64,000 bases of DNA, from positions 59,888,168 through 59,952,167 of the forward strand of contig CP154954.1 in assembly GCA_039621445.1 (NCBI GenBank). Reading direction: 5' to 3'. The notes under the pieces are model-generated. The model saw only the letters and a program-made list of their open reading frames with translations. It was not told the origin of the DNA and made no database searches. This document shows, piece after piece, positions 34,853 through 63,387 of the stretch. Source of the DNA: Euglena gracilis (Eukaryota > Euglenida > Euglenophyceae > Euglenales). A program made the position numbers and the translations under genes. The first letter of the stretch is position 1. Each line of letters begins with the position of its first letter.

Positions 34853-35740
34853 ACTGGCATTTCCGCTTTGGGAATGAGAGGAGGGGAGGGAGGGGCTGTA
34901 CAGGGCAACTTTGTTCATTGGGGGAACAAGAACTTGAAGCAACGAAAAAGAAATAGAAATAGCAAAACCACACAAAACCCATCCACCAAACCTGTATCTG
35001 TTGATCTCAGTTGGCAGCTGTCAAATTCGTTGGGTACTCAATATTTTGGTGGCCTCGCCGCTGCTCTTACGGACAGCCGCGAAGTGGTCAGGCATTGAGT
35101 TGCATGGCTTCCATACGATACCCATAGCAGGATTTTCTTTCGCCAGGCACATGGTCTGCCATATGCATGGTGGTGGATATATGGGTGCTTGGAATGGACA
35201 GATCCCCAGGCTTCGATACAGGCTGGGTGGGAGTGTGGGGGATGACGCGCCCACCCGCGGAGCATGAGCGCCCTGTCACCAGGCGGGGTGGACCCCCTCC
35301 AGTCCAGGGTGGGGGCACCCCCCCCCAACTAAAAGTGGCATGGCCCAGGTGATCGATTTTCGGCCCGGGGCAAAGCACTGGGCTGTTTTGGGCACTTTTT
35401 TTTTTTGCAAAAATTTGTCAAAAATTGCCAAAGATTCTCGGCGCAAAGAAAAGGGCGCCCGAAAATAAAATGTTTTTCTGGGGGGTCCTTGGCACCCCCC
35501 CCCCCCCCTCAGGTTGGTCCGGACCCCCTGGTCCAGGACGGTGCGGGTGGATGGTACGGACCACCCACCCTAACCCTGTACGCCTGTCAAAGCCTGCGGA
35601 TCCCCCACAGAGCGTCCACAAGAAAACTGTCCCCACATACTCCATGGTGTTCAAATCAAAACAAAGCCAGACACTTTGCCAACTGAATGAAACGTGCCAT
35701 GCTGGCGCTCGTGCCTGCATGTGTCACGTGCATTTTGTAC
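34853..35740. other. Single-copy loop at the palindrome centre
   Basis: This 888-bp stretch occurs once between the arms. It is the interior of the inverted-repeat element 34495-36097. No Tc1 transposase signature (DD34E, or a Pro-Asp-Leu-Asn-Pro block) is visible in any frame. A poly-C run ending in AG at 35512, followed by an open frame into the right arm, resembles the splice acceptors of gene A. Confidence 0.85.
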
Positions 35741-35817
35741 GGGTTGCTGCATCGTTCTCCATTATATTTCGCATCGCACCCTTTGATTCAATGAATAAAT
35801 TTTCTGCTGAGCTGTGA
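35513..35817 (+). CDS. Candidate exon spanning loop and right arm, unidentified
   Basis: A poly-C tract with AG at 35511-35512 is followed by an open frame to TAG-less sequence ending at a TGA (35815-35817). It encodes TTHPNPVRLSKPADPP, then HKKTVPTYSMVFKSK and QTLCQLNETCHAGARACMCH. No family recognised. It sits inside the central inverted-repeat element, so it may be a remnant of element cargo or chance. Confidence 0.2.
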
Positions 35818-36659
35818 TCAATCATCTGCCACACCGGGTTTTGTTGGGACAAACCGCTGGAAAGTGACTACCTTGTGGCCGCCGTTCCGCTTCTCAGAGA
35901 GAGAGCATACCGCGGCGCCCAGGAACTCAAATCCTGCCTTCGTGATGGCGTATGACCTGCTGTATGTATATGGCTCTGCTTGAGGAAATGCGGTGGTGAA
36001 CAGAAATCTTTCGCAACCTTGTTCACAAAATTTTGAAGAAAATGGGGGGTATGAAGACTTTTGACACGCCAGGGGTATGAAGACTTTCGTAACTGAGTAT
36101 ATATATATACATATGTATATTATAATATAATAATAATATATATAATAATATTATAAAATAATAATAATCCAAAATAGTAATATATATTAGAATCAATGAC
36201 ACGTAATCCCCCCGGGATTGCTGGACACTTTTCTTCAATAATAACGAGTTCCAGAATTTCAACATTCAGCATGGGCAATCGTCCTGTTTCCTCAACCAGG
36301 ATCGTTTTCCCGTTTTTACCACAATGATGCCACATTTTTTCCCTCAGAAAACATGCAATGCACCCGTTGTTGTGCACAATTATCAGGGTGTTGACTGACC
36401 CGTACTTGCACGCAACCCAACCAGATGCTAAAAAAATAAACATTCTCTGTGTCCAAAACAGAGAGCTTGAGGCCACATTTATGATGCTGTCATTTTCGAT
36501 TGTTTCGATGGACCAACAGCATGTCCGCCCCCCCCCCCAGTCTGCCATCCCGGTTGTGGGGGATAACATGGCATACCATGGTGGCTGCTGCTGCACCGGG
36601 GGATTAATGACGGTCTTGTGGCTGCTGAAGCGCGATCACCTGTCATCACCCGATGTGAC

Positions 36660-36930
36660 CAGGTGTTTTTTTTTAAGACCAGGGGGAGTGGGTCCCCCCA
36701 CCCACCCACCCCTGGGAGGGGGTCCCGGACCCATCCACTTTTCCCCGGAAATGGACATAAAATCACGAAAAATGCTGAAACAGCACCTTTGTCAAAAACC
36801 TGCGGTGCCTTTGGCGCTGAAAAATATATCCCACCCCCCCGTGGGGGAACCCCTCCGGGGGGGGGAGTCTCGGCCAGACCCACCCACCCCACCCCCCCCC
36901 CCGGGGTCCAAGACTAAAAAAAAAAACTTG
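36660..36930. mobile_element. hAT-type MITE, right-arm copy of shared insertion
   Basis: Mirror of 33657-33930, with 8-bp repeats gatgtgac at 36652-36659 and 36931-36938. Confidence 0.85.
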
Positions 36931-37314
36931 GATGTGACCGTTGCAGCAAAACGCAAGCAAGGGGGGCAAGTGGCTGGGGCTTCGAGGTCCACCCCTTGCC
37001 CAAGCGGCGCCATTGCACGTGTGCCGCGATGTGCTAGCGTTCGGCCACCTACAAGAGGTCGACGGTCTCCACATGGACCTGGACCTGCCCGCCTTAAAAA
37101 AAGCCTCATGGTGGAGGAGAGCGTGTGAAAGCTGAAATTGCACACCAGAAGGAGCCATTGCAGATGGTGTTTATTTATATTTGTGTACGATGTGTTCTGT
37201 CTGAAATTTTCTATCGTGGTTGGGTGTGCGCAAATGCACACATCGTCATGGCGTGCCCATTTTGCACTCCGACGACGTGCATCTTTACACACATGGTTGT
37301 TGTGTGAAAATGTA

Positions 37315-38041
37315 AACCCCCCCCTAATAAGTGCGCAGTGCCCTAATTGTGCGCAGTGCCCTAATAAGTGCGCACCCCCCAAGGGTCCGAAACTACCTCC
37401 CTAAAAAGTGCGCACCCCCCCCAAAGGAGAAATCACTGTCATATCTCAGGTCGGAAAGCACACACAATTCTCAGATCTATCCTTCTGAGACCAAATATTT
37501 CCATCGTCCAACCCCAGAATTTGACACATTTGACACATGATCACTTGACTCATAGCTTGAAATCACAAAAATGGGGAGAAATTTGAAAAAGAGTGCGGGT
37601 AATGTCAGTATTTTTTGGCTTTGTCCTAAAAAGTGCGCACTGCCCTAATAAGTGCGCACCCTTTGGGGTCCGAAACAGGCTGTTTTTTTTACCAACCCCG
37701 GGGGGGGAGGGGGGTCCGGAGTGCCTGTGAGTGCCTGCCCAGGCAGGCACTCCCCCCCCGGGGGGGGGGTCGGATTTCGGCCTGTGCCCGGGCACATTCC
37801 TTTGAAAATAGGCCATTTTTGGCTCCCCGGCGCCTTCGCGCCGGGGTTGTGCTAGGGCACTTTTGGCCGTGTGCCCTACCCCCCCCCCCCCGGAGGGGGG
37901 GCGGATTTGGAGTGCCTTTGGGTGCCTGCCCAGGCAGGCACCCCCCCCCCCCGGGTGGGGTCGGCACCCGACTAAAATACAGCCTGGTCCGAAAGTACGT
38001 CCTTAAAATGTGTGCACCCGTGCACTTATTAGGGGGGGGGT
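37315..38041. mobile_element. TA-flanked poly-C element with TTATTAG ends (right)
   Basis: Mirror of 32548-33272, with the same TIRs, internal repeats and TA context. Confidence 0.65.
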
Positions 38042-39483
38042 TATCACGACCACGTGCGTATTTTCGCACCGACCACTTTGTTTTATTCCGACCTGGTACT
38101 TGACACGTGTGTTTTTTCAATGAATTTCTGTCTTTTAACAGAGCAAGGCTGCGTTGTAAGCCCTTCAGGTCATTGCTGTTTAGGAAAGCTCAAGGCAGCG
38201 ACGCTGTTTGTGTGCCGTGCTACTTGATCACATCACTTTGCATAAATGCACATGAGGTCGGTGTAGCGCATATATTGACGGCGTGCGCATTTGCGCAAAC
38301 CGACCTCATCTTCTGACGCAAACTCACATTGCTACCTTCAGCATTATGAATTCTGGGGATTCTGTGGTCCTTCTTTGGGGAATCCGAAGGTTGGTCGATT
38401 TGCGAAATTGCACACATCGACATTCTTTCTTTGTTCAGAACATGGCTGCAATTAATCATTCCATTGAAATTTGTGTGATACCCTCTCCCATTTCATCACG
38501 ATGCAATTGGCCGGACCCATCCCTGCTGCAAGTTCGGTGGGGACTCACGACTCTTCCCTCCCTTCACACCCTTCAGACTGTCCCTTCACCCTGTACGGGC
38601 CTTCACAAAAGCCCTAGGCACGTCCTGCTTCCTGCGTCCCTGTCCAGCGCCGCGATTGGAACCACCCTAACCCCCCATTCTTGTTCCCCGTGCTCCGGCA
38701 AACATCCAAAAACACAAAGCAAAAATAAAGAACCTGCATCAAAACCCCCGGAGGGAGCCAGCCAGGGCTGCCAACAATAGGGGAGGAGAGCCGCATCGCA
38801 CAAAATGGGGGGAGGCGGTACCAGGGTTTGGGTGTTTTTGTTGGTGTTTTTTTTTTCACTTTAGGGGGATGGGTCTGGGGGTTTTCGTGTCATGCTGATC
38901 ACCAAAAAAACAGCAAAAAAAACACGCAATTCCCGAGAGAGCCGGTGCCAAACACAAGAAATCGCTCGTATTTTGTCCAATCCTGCTCCCTCTCGCTCTC
39001 ACCCCTTGTAACGCCGGCGCTCAAAAGGGTTTTTTGTCGATGAAAAAAAGCTTAAGTACGAGATGTGCCGCCAAAATTTCAGGAACCAATGAGCAAACTC
39101 TACCCTACTAGTTCTACAGAATTCTCACTCCTAATTCTGCACATTCTACACGGAAATTCTACACTCCTCAAATATAAATCCCCCAAAACTATAAAATAAA
39201 GTTCCTCCCACGACGGCGCCATTCATAAAAAGGCAGAAAAATTTTGGGTAGATGCAGCATTTTTTTTTCGCCAGAAATGCTCCATTTTACACAAAAATTG
39301 CATATTCTTAGTGACAAGGGAGACACACAACAAAATTTTTGGTATTTGACTGGATGGAGTTTAAGGCAGGTAACTTTTTTAGCCCGCCCAGAAAAGTTTG
39401 ATTTTTTACCCCCCTCCCAATTTTGATTGTTTGAGTTTGATTGTTTAAAGCCCCCCTCCCAATTTTAAGGGGGGCTTGCATTG

Positions 39484-40526
39484 CAGACATTCATTTAGTG
39501 TGGTTCACAAAAGACGTGCGAACCACAATTTTTTTTTGGTGTCCACAGATGAACCACAAAAAATTTTTTGATGTCCACATATGAACCACAAATCTTTTTT
39601 GGTGTCCACAGGTGAACCGCAATTTTTTTTTGGTGTCCACAGGTGAACCACAAAAAATTTTGGTGTCCACAAAAAATTTTGTTGCCCACAAAACTTGATT
39701 GAAAAAAAAGAGCTTTTGAGCCGAAAATGAGCGTTCTTCGACTTTTTTTTTTCAAAACCCAAAATGTACAAAATGGCTAAAATTGGCCGAAAAATGGCTG
39801 TAACTCAAGCTAGGCGGGGAGTTGCGAGGAAATTGAATACCCTTAGATATGGCACTTTAAGGGACGGACATTTCCTTTGACTCCCAACCATTTTCGAGAA
39901 ATTTTAATTTGTAAAAATCATTTTTTTTAAAAAAAAAAAAAAAACGACCCAAAAACACCCAAAATGGCCGTTTTGGGCTGCAAAAGCGCGTCGGGGCACG
40001 GGCCAGGCGTGTCGGTGGCCAAAACGGCGAACGGGGGTCGATAGAGGGCCTCCAGGGGTACATTTGGTCAGACCGACATTTCCGGAGATAATGTATGTTT
40101 CATTTTCAAAAATTGATTTTTTGACCGACTTTGGACCAGTCAGAAGAGGGGGGGGGGGCAATCCTACCCAGCTTGGACCCCTTCGCAGCTGAATAACTCG
40201 GGCCTGGCGGGGAGTTGGGGGTCAAACGGACGTGATTCGGAAACTAGAAATCCAACGTGATTCGGAAACTAGAAATCCAGTCGCTCGACTAAAAAAAAAA
40301 TTCCGGGAACGGAGCCGGGATCATGGCGATAATCCGTGATTTTCTTCATTGCTTCAATGTTATTGAGGAGAAAGATAATGATGCAAATGTCAGCAGGCGG
40401 TGGGAATTTTTTGTGTGAACCACAAATACTTTTTTGGTCTCTGCAGGTGAACCACAAAAAATTTTTTGGTGTCCACAGTGAACCACGAAAGGACAACCTT
40501 GATGCACCACACTAACTGAATGTCTG
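39484..40526. mobile_element. 1.05-kb hAT-like element (right)
   Basis: Mirror of 30055-31105. Flanking 8-mers ttgcattg (39476-39483) and ttacagtg (40527-40534). The subterminal array is slightly shorter near 40410. Confidence 0.7.
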
Positions 40527-41152
40527 TTACAGTGATGTGCATATTCAAGAACGCTGCTTGTTCAGGGAAGCGCCATAAATTGGTGGGAAATCATGCCAGG
40601 TCCAACTGACTGGAAATTTGAATGAGAATGAAAAAAATTACTTCCCCAAAAGGAACTGACTGGACCCTAAGACGGGAAATTCTGGCTTTGTTCCATAAGA
40701 AACAATGTGCTGGTGGCTGATAACCCCCCCCCCCTCATATGTAAACTTGGCCGGCCTAAAGTTGGCCTTCGGCCTTAACGTAAAGCAAAATAAAAAAAAC
40801 CTGCTGTCTGGACCTGCATGGCGCCTTTTTGCCTTTTTTCACGCTTTTGGTCAAATTTCCCTTGGATTCCAGAGTGGCCGACCCCCGGGGGGTAGTGACT
40901 GACTGGTTTTCCGAAAAAAAGTGAGTGACTAGTTTTTATACGAGTGGAAATGACCTTCCCTCCCCGCTGGGGTCGGAAAAAAGTTGCATGGTGCGTGTGG
41001 TCACCTCAGCGGTTTTTTTGCCATCCCACCCCCCCCCAATGGGGGAGGAGGGGGTCCGGGCCGAAAGCAGTGGATCACTCTGAAAAAACCAGTCCCCCCC
41101 CCCGGAAGGGGGGGTCGGCCAGTGACTTAATGATTGTATGACTCGCACCTAC

Positions 41153-43143
41153 CCTGGCTAAGAGGCCAAGAGGCAAACACATGAACAACCGGACAAGCAT
41201 ATGCAATATGCAACGGGAGGATGGCTGGGGCGGAGTCGCCCACCATGTGTATCGGTCGGCCTCCAGGCAGGCCGGGGCAGCACCGCAGCCGGGGGACATG
41301 CGAAGTGGTGGCCAATCCCAGAGTCCCGCTGGGCTCTAGGGTGGGCGCTATTTTGACGACGCCCCAGGGGGGTTCAGCTCAGAGGCGGAAAATTTGGGCT
41401 GGCCGGAAAAAAGCTGCTGGCCGACCCCAGGGGGGTCCCAGGCTGGAACTGGGCCGGAACGGGGTCGAACTGGGTACTAAAAAAAAAATCGAATCTGCAA
41501 AAATGTCCCAAAAAACTGCCAATTATGCAAAAAAAAAAAATCGAGTTTCTAGCCCAAATTTGTCCTGGCCACCGTTTCCAACACGTTTTTGGACCGTTTT
41601 TGCACCCCCCCAAAAGCCAAAAATCCGTCCAGCTGCCTTTCGGGTGGCTGGAAATAAACCTCGTCTATGGGGGTCTGAGGTTAGAAAGAGGCTGCGCTGC
41701 GGCTGGCTGGACCCCTCAAATTTCAAATTTTCTCAAGCTCTGCCTTGGCCCGGGCCTGGGCGAGAGGCATTGCTGCAGTGCGCTGCTGTTGAACGAGGGC
41801 AGTCGGCAGCCGCGCGGTTGCCACCGCCACCGGGTCAGGTTGCGGCCCTGGCAGGGCAGGCCTGGCCGGCGGGCAAACCATCTTCGTCCTTTCCGGACTC
41901 TGGCACGTCGTGGCTGCTGTTTACAGCAGTAAAGTACTGTACTACAGTACTGTAATGTACTTATACTACAGAACTACAGTACTGTACTATTACAGTACTA
42001 CAATCCTAATCCTGAACTATTACAATACTACAGTACTTCTATTACAGTACTACAATACCGCTGAGTACCGTACACTACTTTGCGCCCAGTTTTCAAGCAC
42101 AGGGGATGTTGACACCGAACAGCAATGTGTGTGGCCTTCTCACCGGCGCCGGCGAGTGCCACCTGCGTAAAACCTCGGCATCATGCCAATCCACGGGACG
42201 GGGTCGAACTTGGCAACACAGCGAGGCGTTGAGGCGGTTTGGACAGGAGAGGGAAAACAGCCGCGCACGGGGCCTGGGCAGAAGTGTTGCTGCGCGTCAC
42301 ACCCCGGTGCACTCCACGGCAGGGTCCTGTTCAACAACCGTGGTGAGGGCTGTGCCTTCTGACTCAAGCCATAGAAGGCACACCGTTGGGGGGGGGGGGG
42401 TGCACACTCGGCCTAATCGAAGCCAATTACTCTTGAGAATAGCAAATTTCTGAACAAATTTCTTTGGGAATAGCCATTTCCAAAAAAAAAACCCGCGACT
42501 CAACGCAGGGAGAATCGGCATTAAACAGCTACGGACTGGACCCCCTCAAGAGGGGTCGAAAAAACACACCCCTGACTGCGCAAAAAAGGGAGGTTTGCAC
42601 CACACACCTCTTTAAAGACCCCGGGGGGTTGCTGGGCTAGGGCTGGATATTTGGGCTGGATAGAAATTTGGGCTGGCCAGCCCCCCCCCCGGGGGGCCTG
42701 AACTGGGCTGATCTATGCCGAATTCGGCAATTGTCTGAAAAATGAGCTTTCAAAGCAAAAACACGACTTGTGAAAAAAACGAGCGTCTGACAACCCCCCC
42801 CCCCCGAAACACCCAAAACACCCCAAAACAGTATTTCTGGCCAATTTTGAAGGTCTTTCAAAAAGTTTCGGTGCTTTGCGCCGAAAATTATTGGGCTGGA
42901 CTCTCCAAAAAGGGGCTGGGTAGAAGACTACCAGCACCCCCCGGGGGGGCCTGCGGCCGGGCTGGGCATCGGGGCTGGCTGTAGCAGGGGGTCTGCAAAA
43001 CGTTAAAGAGATACATGGTTTGCACTTCAGGTCTTCTTTGTTGAAATGAACCCTGCTCCACAGCCCCTCCTCGGGCCGGGCCTCCACCCACGTCCCATCG
43101 GAGACCTCGTCAGGGTGCTCGCAGTGGCGGAGGCCGCCCCCGG
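41153..43143 (-). CDS. Gene B copy 2: PC-esterase/TBL-like protein (partial exon set)
   Basis: Mirror exons: 43143-43026, about 41916-41760 and 41333-41153. The GDS exon is identical to the left copy over 181 nt. The first exon has one silent change (cac/cat His) and one Ala/Pro replacement. The middle exon has two silent changes in the RWRWQP frame (Pro, Gln) and one His/Gln change. Neutral decay would be expected to hit other codon positions too, so this supports the frame and some constraint. Confidence 0.55.
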
Positions 43144-44016
43144 CTGGGGACAGGCTTCCCGTCCAGGGGCGGATTGCGGAGCATTTTGTTGGAAAAGCAC
43201 GGGCCAAATTGGTTGTTTGGGTGTTCCCCGCTGTACGTGGGTGGTTTGTACCCTTTCTGGGCTTTAGGCTTTACCCTTTACAGGCTACTTTTTAATACCC
43301 CCCCCCACCCACCCAGTTCTGGGAAGCCCCCCCCCCCAGGAGTGGGGACCGCCCCCCCCCCAACAATCCGGCTGTCCAAGGGCATTTCCCAAAAAAATTT
43401 GCCCAAAACATTGTTTTTTGGCCTCCTGGACACGGACAAACTTTTGGCACTTTGCGCCGAAACCCGTGCCCAGGCCTTGCGATATTGTGGATATCTTCCA
43501 TTTCCAATGCCTGAACAGCCAGGTATCCAGGGCTGCTTGCCACCAGGCATCCCTGCAAGATTTTGCAGACCCCCCTGGGCGACCCAGTTTCGGCCCAGCC
43601 AGCCAGCCCGTCGTTCACCAAAAAGAATTCTGGCGTTTTACTCTTTTTTATGGTCCTTCCTCCTCTTTTGAGGTCATATTTGAGGGGGTGTTTCCCCCGC
43701 GACCCCACTCTGAACCCTATTCGGCCTTCCACAAAAGACAGAAAAAATCCACAGTAATTAGGAATCTGTCACACAATTCGGAATGCAATTGCAAAAACCC
43801 TGTCCCAAATTCCTAATTGGACCTATTTTTGGACCCAAGAGGCAGGCAACTTCCTCATTGAGATCCAAGGAAAACGAAATCCTTGGCGGTGATAGCACTC
43901 GTGGCGGTGGCTTTTGTTAGAAAGGATGCTTTGCTTAACTGCCCCCCCTTTTTGGGGGGCAATTGGATTTTTTTTGTGTTCAGGGTTATGAAAAAAAAAA
44001 CAGCTTCGGTTTGCAG

Positions 44017-44376
44017 TTAGGGCTTCAAGAGCGCCAATTTCTCGCCCCTGGGACCTTGAAGAGAGATATCAAAATGCTGGGACTTTCTGGGGCGTGGCGC
44101 CGGGAGGAACCGCTGAGCGTCGACCCACCTAAACCACAGACGCCCTCCAGATACCGAACACCAAACCCTGGGGGGGGGGTGTGCTGGTGTCAAAAAACCG
44201 ACAAGGTTGGTGGAGAAGGAAGCCTGTCTGGGAGGAGAAGCAGCAATGAGAGCATCAAAGGCCAGGGCATCGCCTAGCTGGCCTGTCCCAAATCTGGGTT
44301 CAGGCCCAGGCTTCGTCTTCCAACTCTGAAGTTTGCCTTCTGCCAAACGCTTCTGCTGAAAATACAAATTCCCCAT
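44017..44376 (-). CDS. Candidate exon block, unidentified (right arm)
   Basis: Mirror of 26218-26576. It is open from ATG at 44376 to TAA at 44017 through the poly-C/poly-G tract at about 44169-44180, giving 119 codons. The C-terminal segment FDISLQGPRGEKLALLKP is the same as in the left arm. Confidence 0.4.
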   Translation of the reverse strand: MGNLYFQQKRLAEGKLQSWKTKPGPEPRFGTGQLGDALAFDALIAASPPRQASFSTNLVGFLTPAHPPPRVWCSVSGGRLWFRWVDAQRFLPAPRPRKSQHFDISLQGPRGEKLALLKP

Positions 44377-45024
44377 TCTGAGTGGAATGAAAATGAAAAG
44401 TCATCTTAAGCTGTCCATCCCCTTCCTCCCATCACAATTGCCACAAAAAACCCGCACCTAAGGCAGGCGGGTGTTGAAGAGCATCACAACAGGTTGGCTG
44501 TTGCGTCCTCATCGGGTGCCACCTGAAAATAGCAAATTCTTCCCCATCCCGGTGTTGTGTGTGGGGTGTGCAATAGCACACCGCACTTTTGGGGGTAGAT
44601 AGCCCACAAAGCACTCCCCCCCTCCAGCCTCCGGGGGGGGGGGTCCAAAATGCCCCCACCACCTGCCAATACCAAAAAGAGGCCCGTCCAGAAGACAGGG
44701 TGTGCACGGCATGCGAGCCCGGGCAGTGCTCGGTGGGGACAGCCGCAGCGGGACGGAGGGGGGAGGCACAGCCAATGCGGACGTCAAAAGGAACGCGGCA
44801 AAGGCGGTGCTGTGAGGGAGGGAGTGGCGGGCAACGGCGACTGCGGCGCAGTGTTTGGCTGCGGGAAAGACTCGGCGGTGTTGAGGGCGGGGCATTAAGG
44901 GTATTAAGTGAGCGGGGAGGGGGGGTCTGGACCCCCTTCTGTCTAGGGGGGTTTGACCCCCTAGACCCTCTCCTCCGCTATCTTAACACCCTGGGGCGGG
45001 GGAAACCTCCGGAGGATGGGGGAC

Positions 45025-45437
45025 CGGCACCCCGCCGCTGTTCACACCCCACCACATGGATCTGCAGCGTGACTAAAGATGGGAGGATGGGAGGTGGAAA
45101 AAATGAATTTCGAAGTGAAACAAAAAAAAGCACAGAAAATGGAATGTCGACGAATTCTTGAGATCCTCGCGGAATGTGCAAAAGCCTGGCAGAGGGAAGA
45201 ATTTTTCATTCGAGCAAAAATCTCAGATATACACATACTGAACGTCTTCAATATTATTCACCAATGAAAACTTCAACAGTTGTTCTGGTGACAAAATTTG
45301 CTCAGAATGGCCTTTGCATTATCGCTCAAAAACACCGTTCTGAAGAAAATTTGTCACTCGCGATACGCAAGGTTCACAAGGCCATATATGCAGCTTGCAT
45401 CACTTTCAATAGAGCATTACTTCTGCACCGCATAGAA
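45025..45437. other. ~410-bp right-arm-specific, AT-richer segment
   Basis: Lies between sequences that are adjacent in the left arm near 25560-25570. Lower GC than its surroundings, no terminal repeat or target duplication recognised, and no convincing reading frame. Confidence 0.5.
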
Positions 45438-46379
45438 CCCCCTTCACCGTTGGCAGGCTGTGCTCATGCCCTGTCCCTGTTTCCATTTCTCCTTTTCCAT
45501 CTGCCCACAGCCTTCTGATCCCAAATGTTTTCACTGCAGAGATGGACATCAAATTTTGGGGAAAATTCTGGGAAACACAGACGTGCAGACTTACGCAAAA
45601 AAAATCGTCTAATCACAAAAATCCGGAGTTTGGTTGAACATCCGATCCCCCCCAACTCCACTGTAGGCCAAGTTACGCATCTGACAAGGGGTCCGAAATG
45701 GTTGAAGGTCTGCCACACCGGGGAACTTCATTTCACCATACCTCGAAATTATGGAAAGCAAAGGAAGTCTGACGATTCAAAAGAAATATTGGGAATGACA
45801 TCTTGGTGAATGTTGGAAACGAGTTTTCTTAAAAGAAAACTAAACGTTTAGGAAGGAAGAATAATTCCAATTAAATAAAAGAAATGTGTGGCCTATTGTT
45901 GAAGCCCAACCCCTTTTCTGGTCAGAATGAACCCCACCCGAAGATCCAGGTCTCCATGAGCGGAATAGGAAAAAAACCAAATATTTGAAAGCAAAACGGC
46001 TACCAACAGAACTTGTTGGCAGCTTTTTACTACTGGTCTTTGAAGGGGAAGTAAACGCGAGGCCAGGGCAATCTTTTTGAGCAACGTGATGACATCCTCG
46101 GAAGACTCTTTGACAGCTTGGATTCCATGTTTTCCAGGTTTGGGTTGGTGTTCCATTTAGTTTTAATCCTACGAAGAGAATTTTGCCAAAAGAATTGTCA
46201 ATTTGTGTGCAAAATTTCTGAACTACTCTTTTGGCAGTGCCACCTTCCCTGCCAGCATCACTCCAGTACTGGTAACGTATGAGATAATAAAAATTGAGTT
46301 TCATGGATTGATTTTTCATTTTGCATCTCCTCTGGTTTGAGGGTAAAAGGAATTTTGCATTGAACGCTGTTTCTGTTGA

Positions 46380-47614
46380 ATAAAATGCATATATACGTAT
46401 ATATATATGTATATATTTATATATTATATATTATATATATTATGTAAAAAATTATATGTACAGTGTATGTACTGTATATAATATATACATATACAGTGTG
46501 CCAAAAAATTTTGTATACCCTGGAGTTTTGTGGGTGGGATCTCGTCATCCCGGGGGGGGGATCAGCGAACGGGGGACGGTGGTCATATCATTGTTATCAC
46601 TACCCATCCCGACGGGGGGGGGGGTGTTGACGAAGGACCTTTTCACTTGAAACACTAGCTTTCCAAAATGAGGCCTCATCAGTCCCCCAAATACACTCCC
46701 CTTGCTGCCGAGAGTCTTGATTTGGTGTCCAAAAAATACCCTCTATCCACGACGTCGAGTGCAAGTGGCGTCGAAAAGAGTAACTGAAAAAAAATTGAAT
46801 ACAATCATTTTGACAACATTTGACAATTAATTCAATATTCTCTGCCTAAATCAAGCTGCAATTTTGCTGGAAATTGGTGAAACTTTGGGAATGAAGGCAA
46901 AAATTCATTGGAAAATACAACGGTTTTTGGTTGCGGAGCTTGAATTCAAATCAATATAATCCCCTTAATATAAACTCCTACTGTCCTACTGTCCTACAGT
47001 CCTAGAAATTTGCAAAAAAAATAATCTCGAGAGGGGCATGTTTGGAGCGAGAGGGTGACTGCAAAATCTGTTGCCTCAGAAACAGACATGGAAAAATAGA
47101 TCTAGGTGGTGAGCAACCATGAACATATTTCGAAGGGATTTGCCAGATCAGATCTGTGCCCACATGTTTATGTCCTGACTTTTCTAATCGAAATTGGAGT
47201 CAAGATTTGACTAACTCCTGAAGCAGCTCACAGACGCTTTCTGTGTTTAACATTGCTCGTTATATATTTTTTTGTATGCTGCAGAGGTGGATAAGAGGCA
47301 GACATAAGAGGCAGGGGCGGTCAATCAAATAGGTCAGCTGTAGACATCGAACATGTGAACTTTACACACAAAGGATTGGGAGGATTAGGAGGGAGATTGG
47401 GAACGACACATTCAGAGCTTCAGCCCAAAATCGATTCATTCTTGATGGAAGATGCCATAGAGAAATACGAAAGAAAAGATAACAGAACATAACTCAAATT
47501 ATACAACGTTCATCATTGAGCATCGCCACATTCATTCATCAGCTCCACCACTACCACACCATTACAAACTATCCCCGCTCCCCCTTCCACTTCAGAGCAT
47601 ATCAATATATGTAT
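46380..47614. other. Right-arm mirror of the gene A 3' flank
   Basis: AT microsatellite (46385-46500) and low-complexity sequence. No gene. Confidence 0.45.
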
Positions 47615-47620
47615 TTTATT
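47615..47620 (-). terminator. Poly(A) signal candidate, gene A copy 2
   Basis: TTTATT on the plus strand is AATAAA on the gene strand, the mirror of 23408-23413. Confidence 0.4.
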
Positions 47621-48070
47621 TCGAAACAAGAACACTGAAAAGAAATAATCTATAATGGTAATTCTATGTAGCAATAATAAAATGATGATGCCGACGATGA
47701 TCCTGAGGGATCGGAGGTGGGCTAGAAGAGCCCTGTCCAATGACAGTGATGAAATAGAAAGCAAAAAAAAATGCAAAGGATATGGCACGTTTGGAAAACG
47801 TACAGCAGTGCCAAAGAAACAAAGATGAAAAAACACAGGTGATGCATACGCTGGGGTCAGCGTTCGATATAAGGGCAGGTGGGGTCGGCCCCCTCCCTCT
47901 GGTCAAGTCAAGGGGCCTAAAGCCTAAACCGAAAGCCGTTGATATCGAACCCTGGGCGGGGTCACAAAGAGAAGGGGGGAGGGGGGCCAGGGGGGTGGTC
48001 GGGGGAGGGGTCGGCTTTGGGGCGACTTGGCGCCCAGGGCGGGCAGGGAAACGAGGCGGGGGGACCGGCC

Positions 48071-63387
<15,317 letters not shown>

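Larger units (their letters stand above)
34495..36097. mobile_element. Tc1/mariner-like element with long TIRs at palindrome centre
   Basis: Both ends read CTCAGTTACGAAAGTCTTC inward, each next to TA-rich sequence ending in TA or TACA, and the motif AAAGTCTTCATACCCC is repeated twice in each terminus (34505-34545 and mirror). The length of 1603 bp is typical of Tc1-like elements. The terminal repeats are about 355 bp and are also the innermost palindrome arms. No transposase motif is visible in the interior, so it is non-autonomous or decayed. Confidence 0.65.
36240..39015 (+). repeat. Dispersed repeat segment, copy B (right arm)
   Basis: Reverse complement of 31560-34400, including the same nested elements. 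Confidence 0.5.

Noticed and set aside
34853-35740. Transposase gene in the central element
   Set aside because: No DDE/D motif block in any frame; the longest frames are short and unrelated to known transposases as far as I can tell.
34495-36097. Missed-adapter or single-molecule foldback read artefact
   Set aside because: Arms differ by silent substitutions, arm-specific transposons with target duplications and microsatellite length, which a copied strand would not show. Haplotype mis-joining remains possible.
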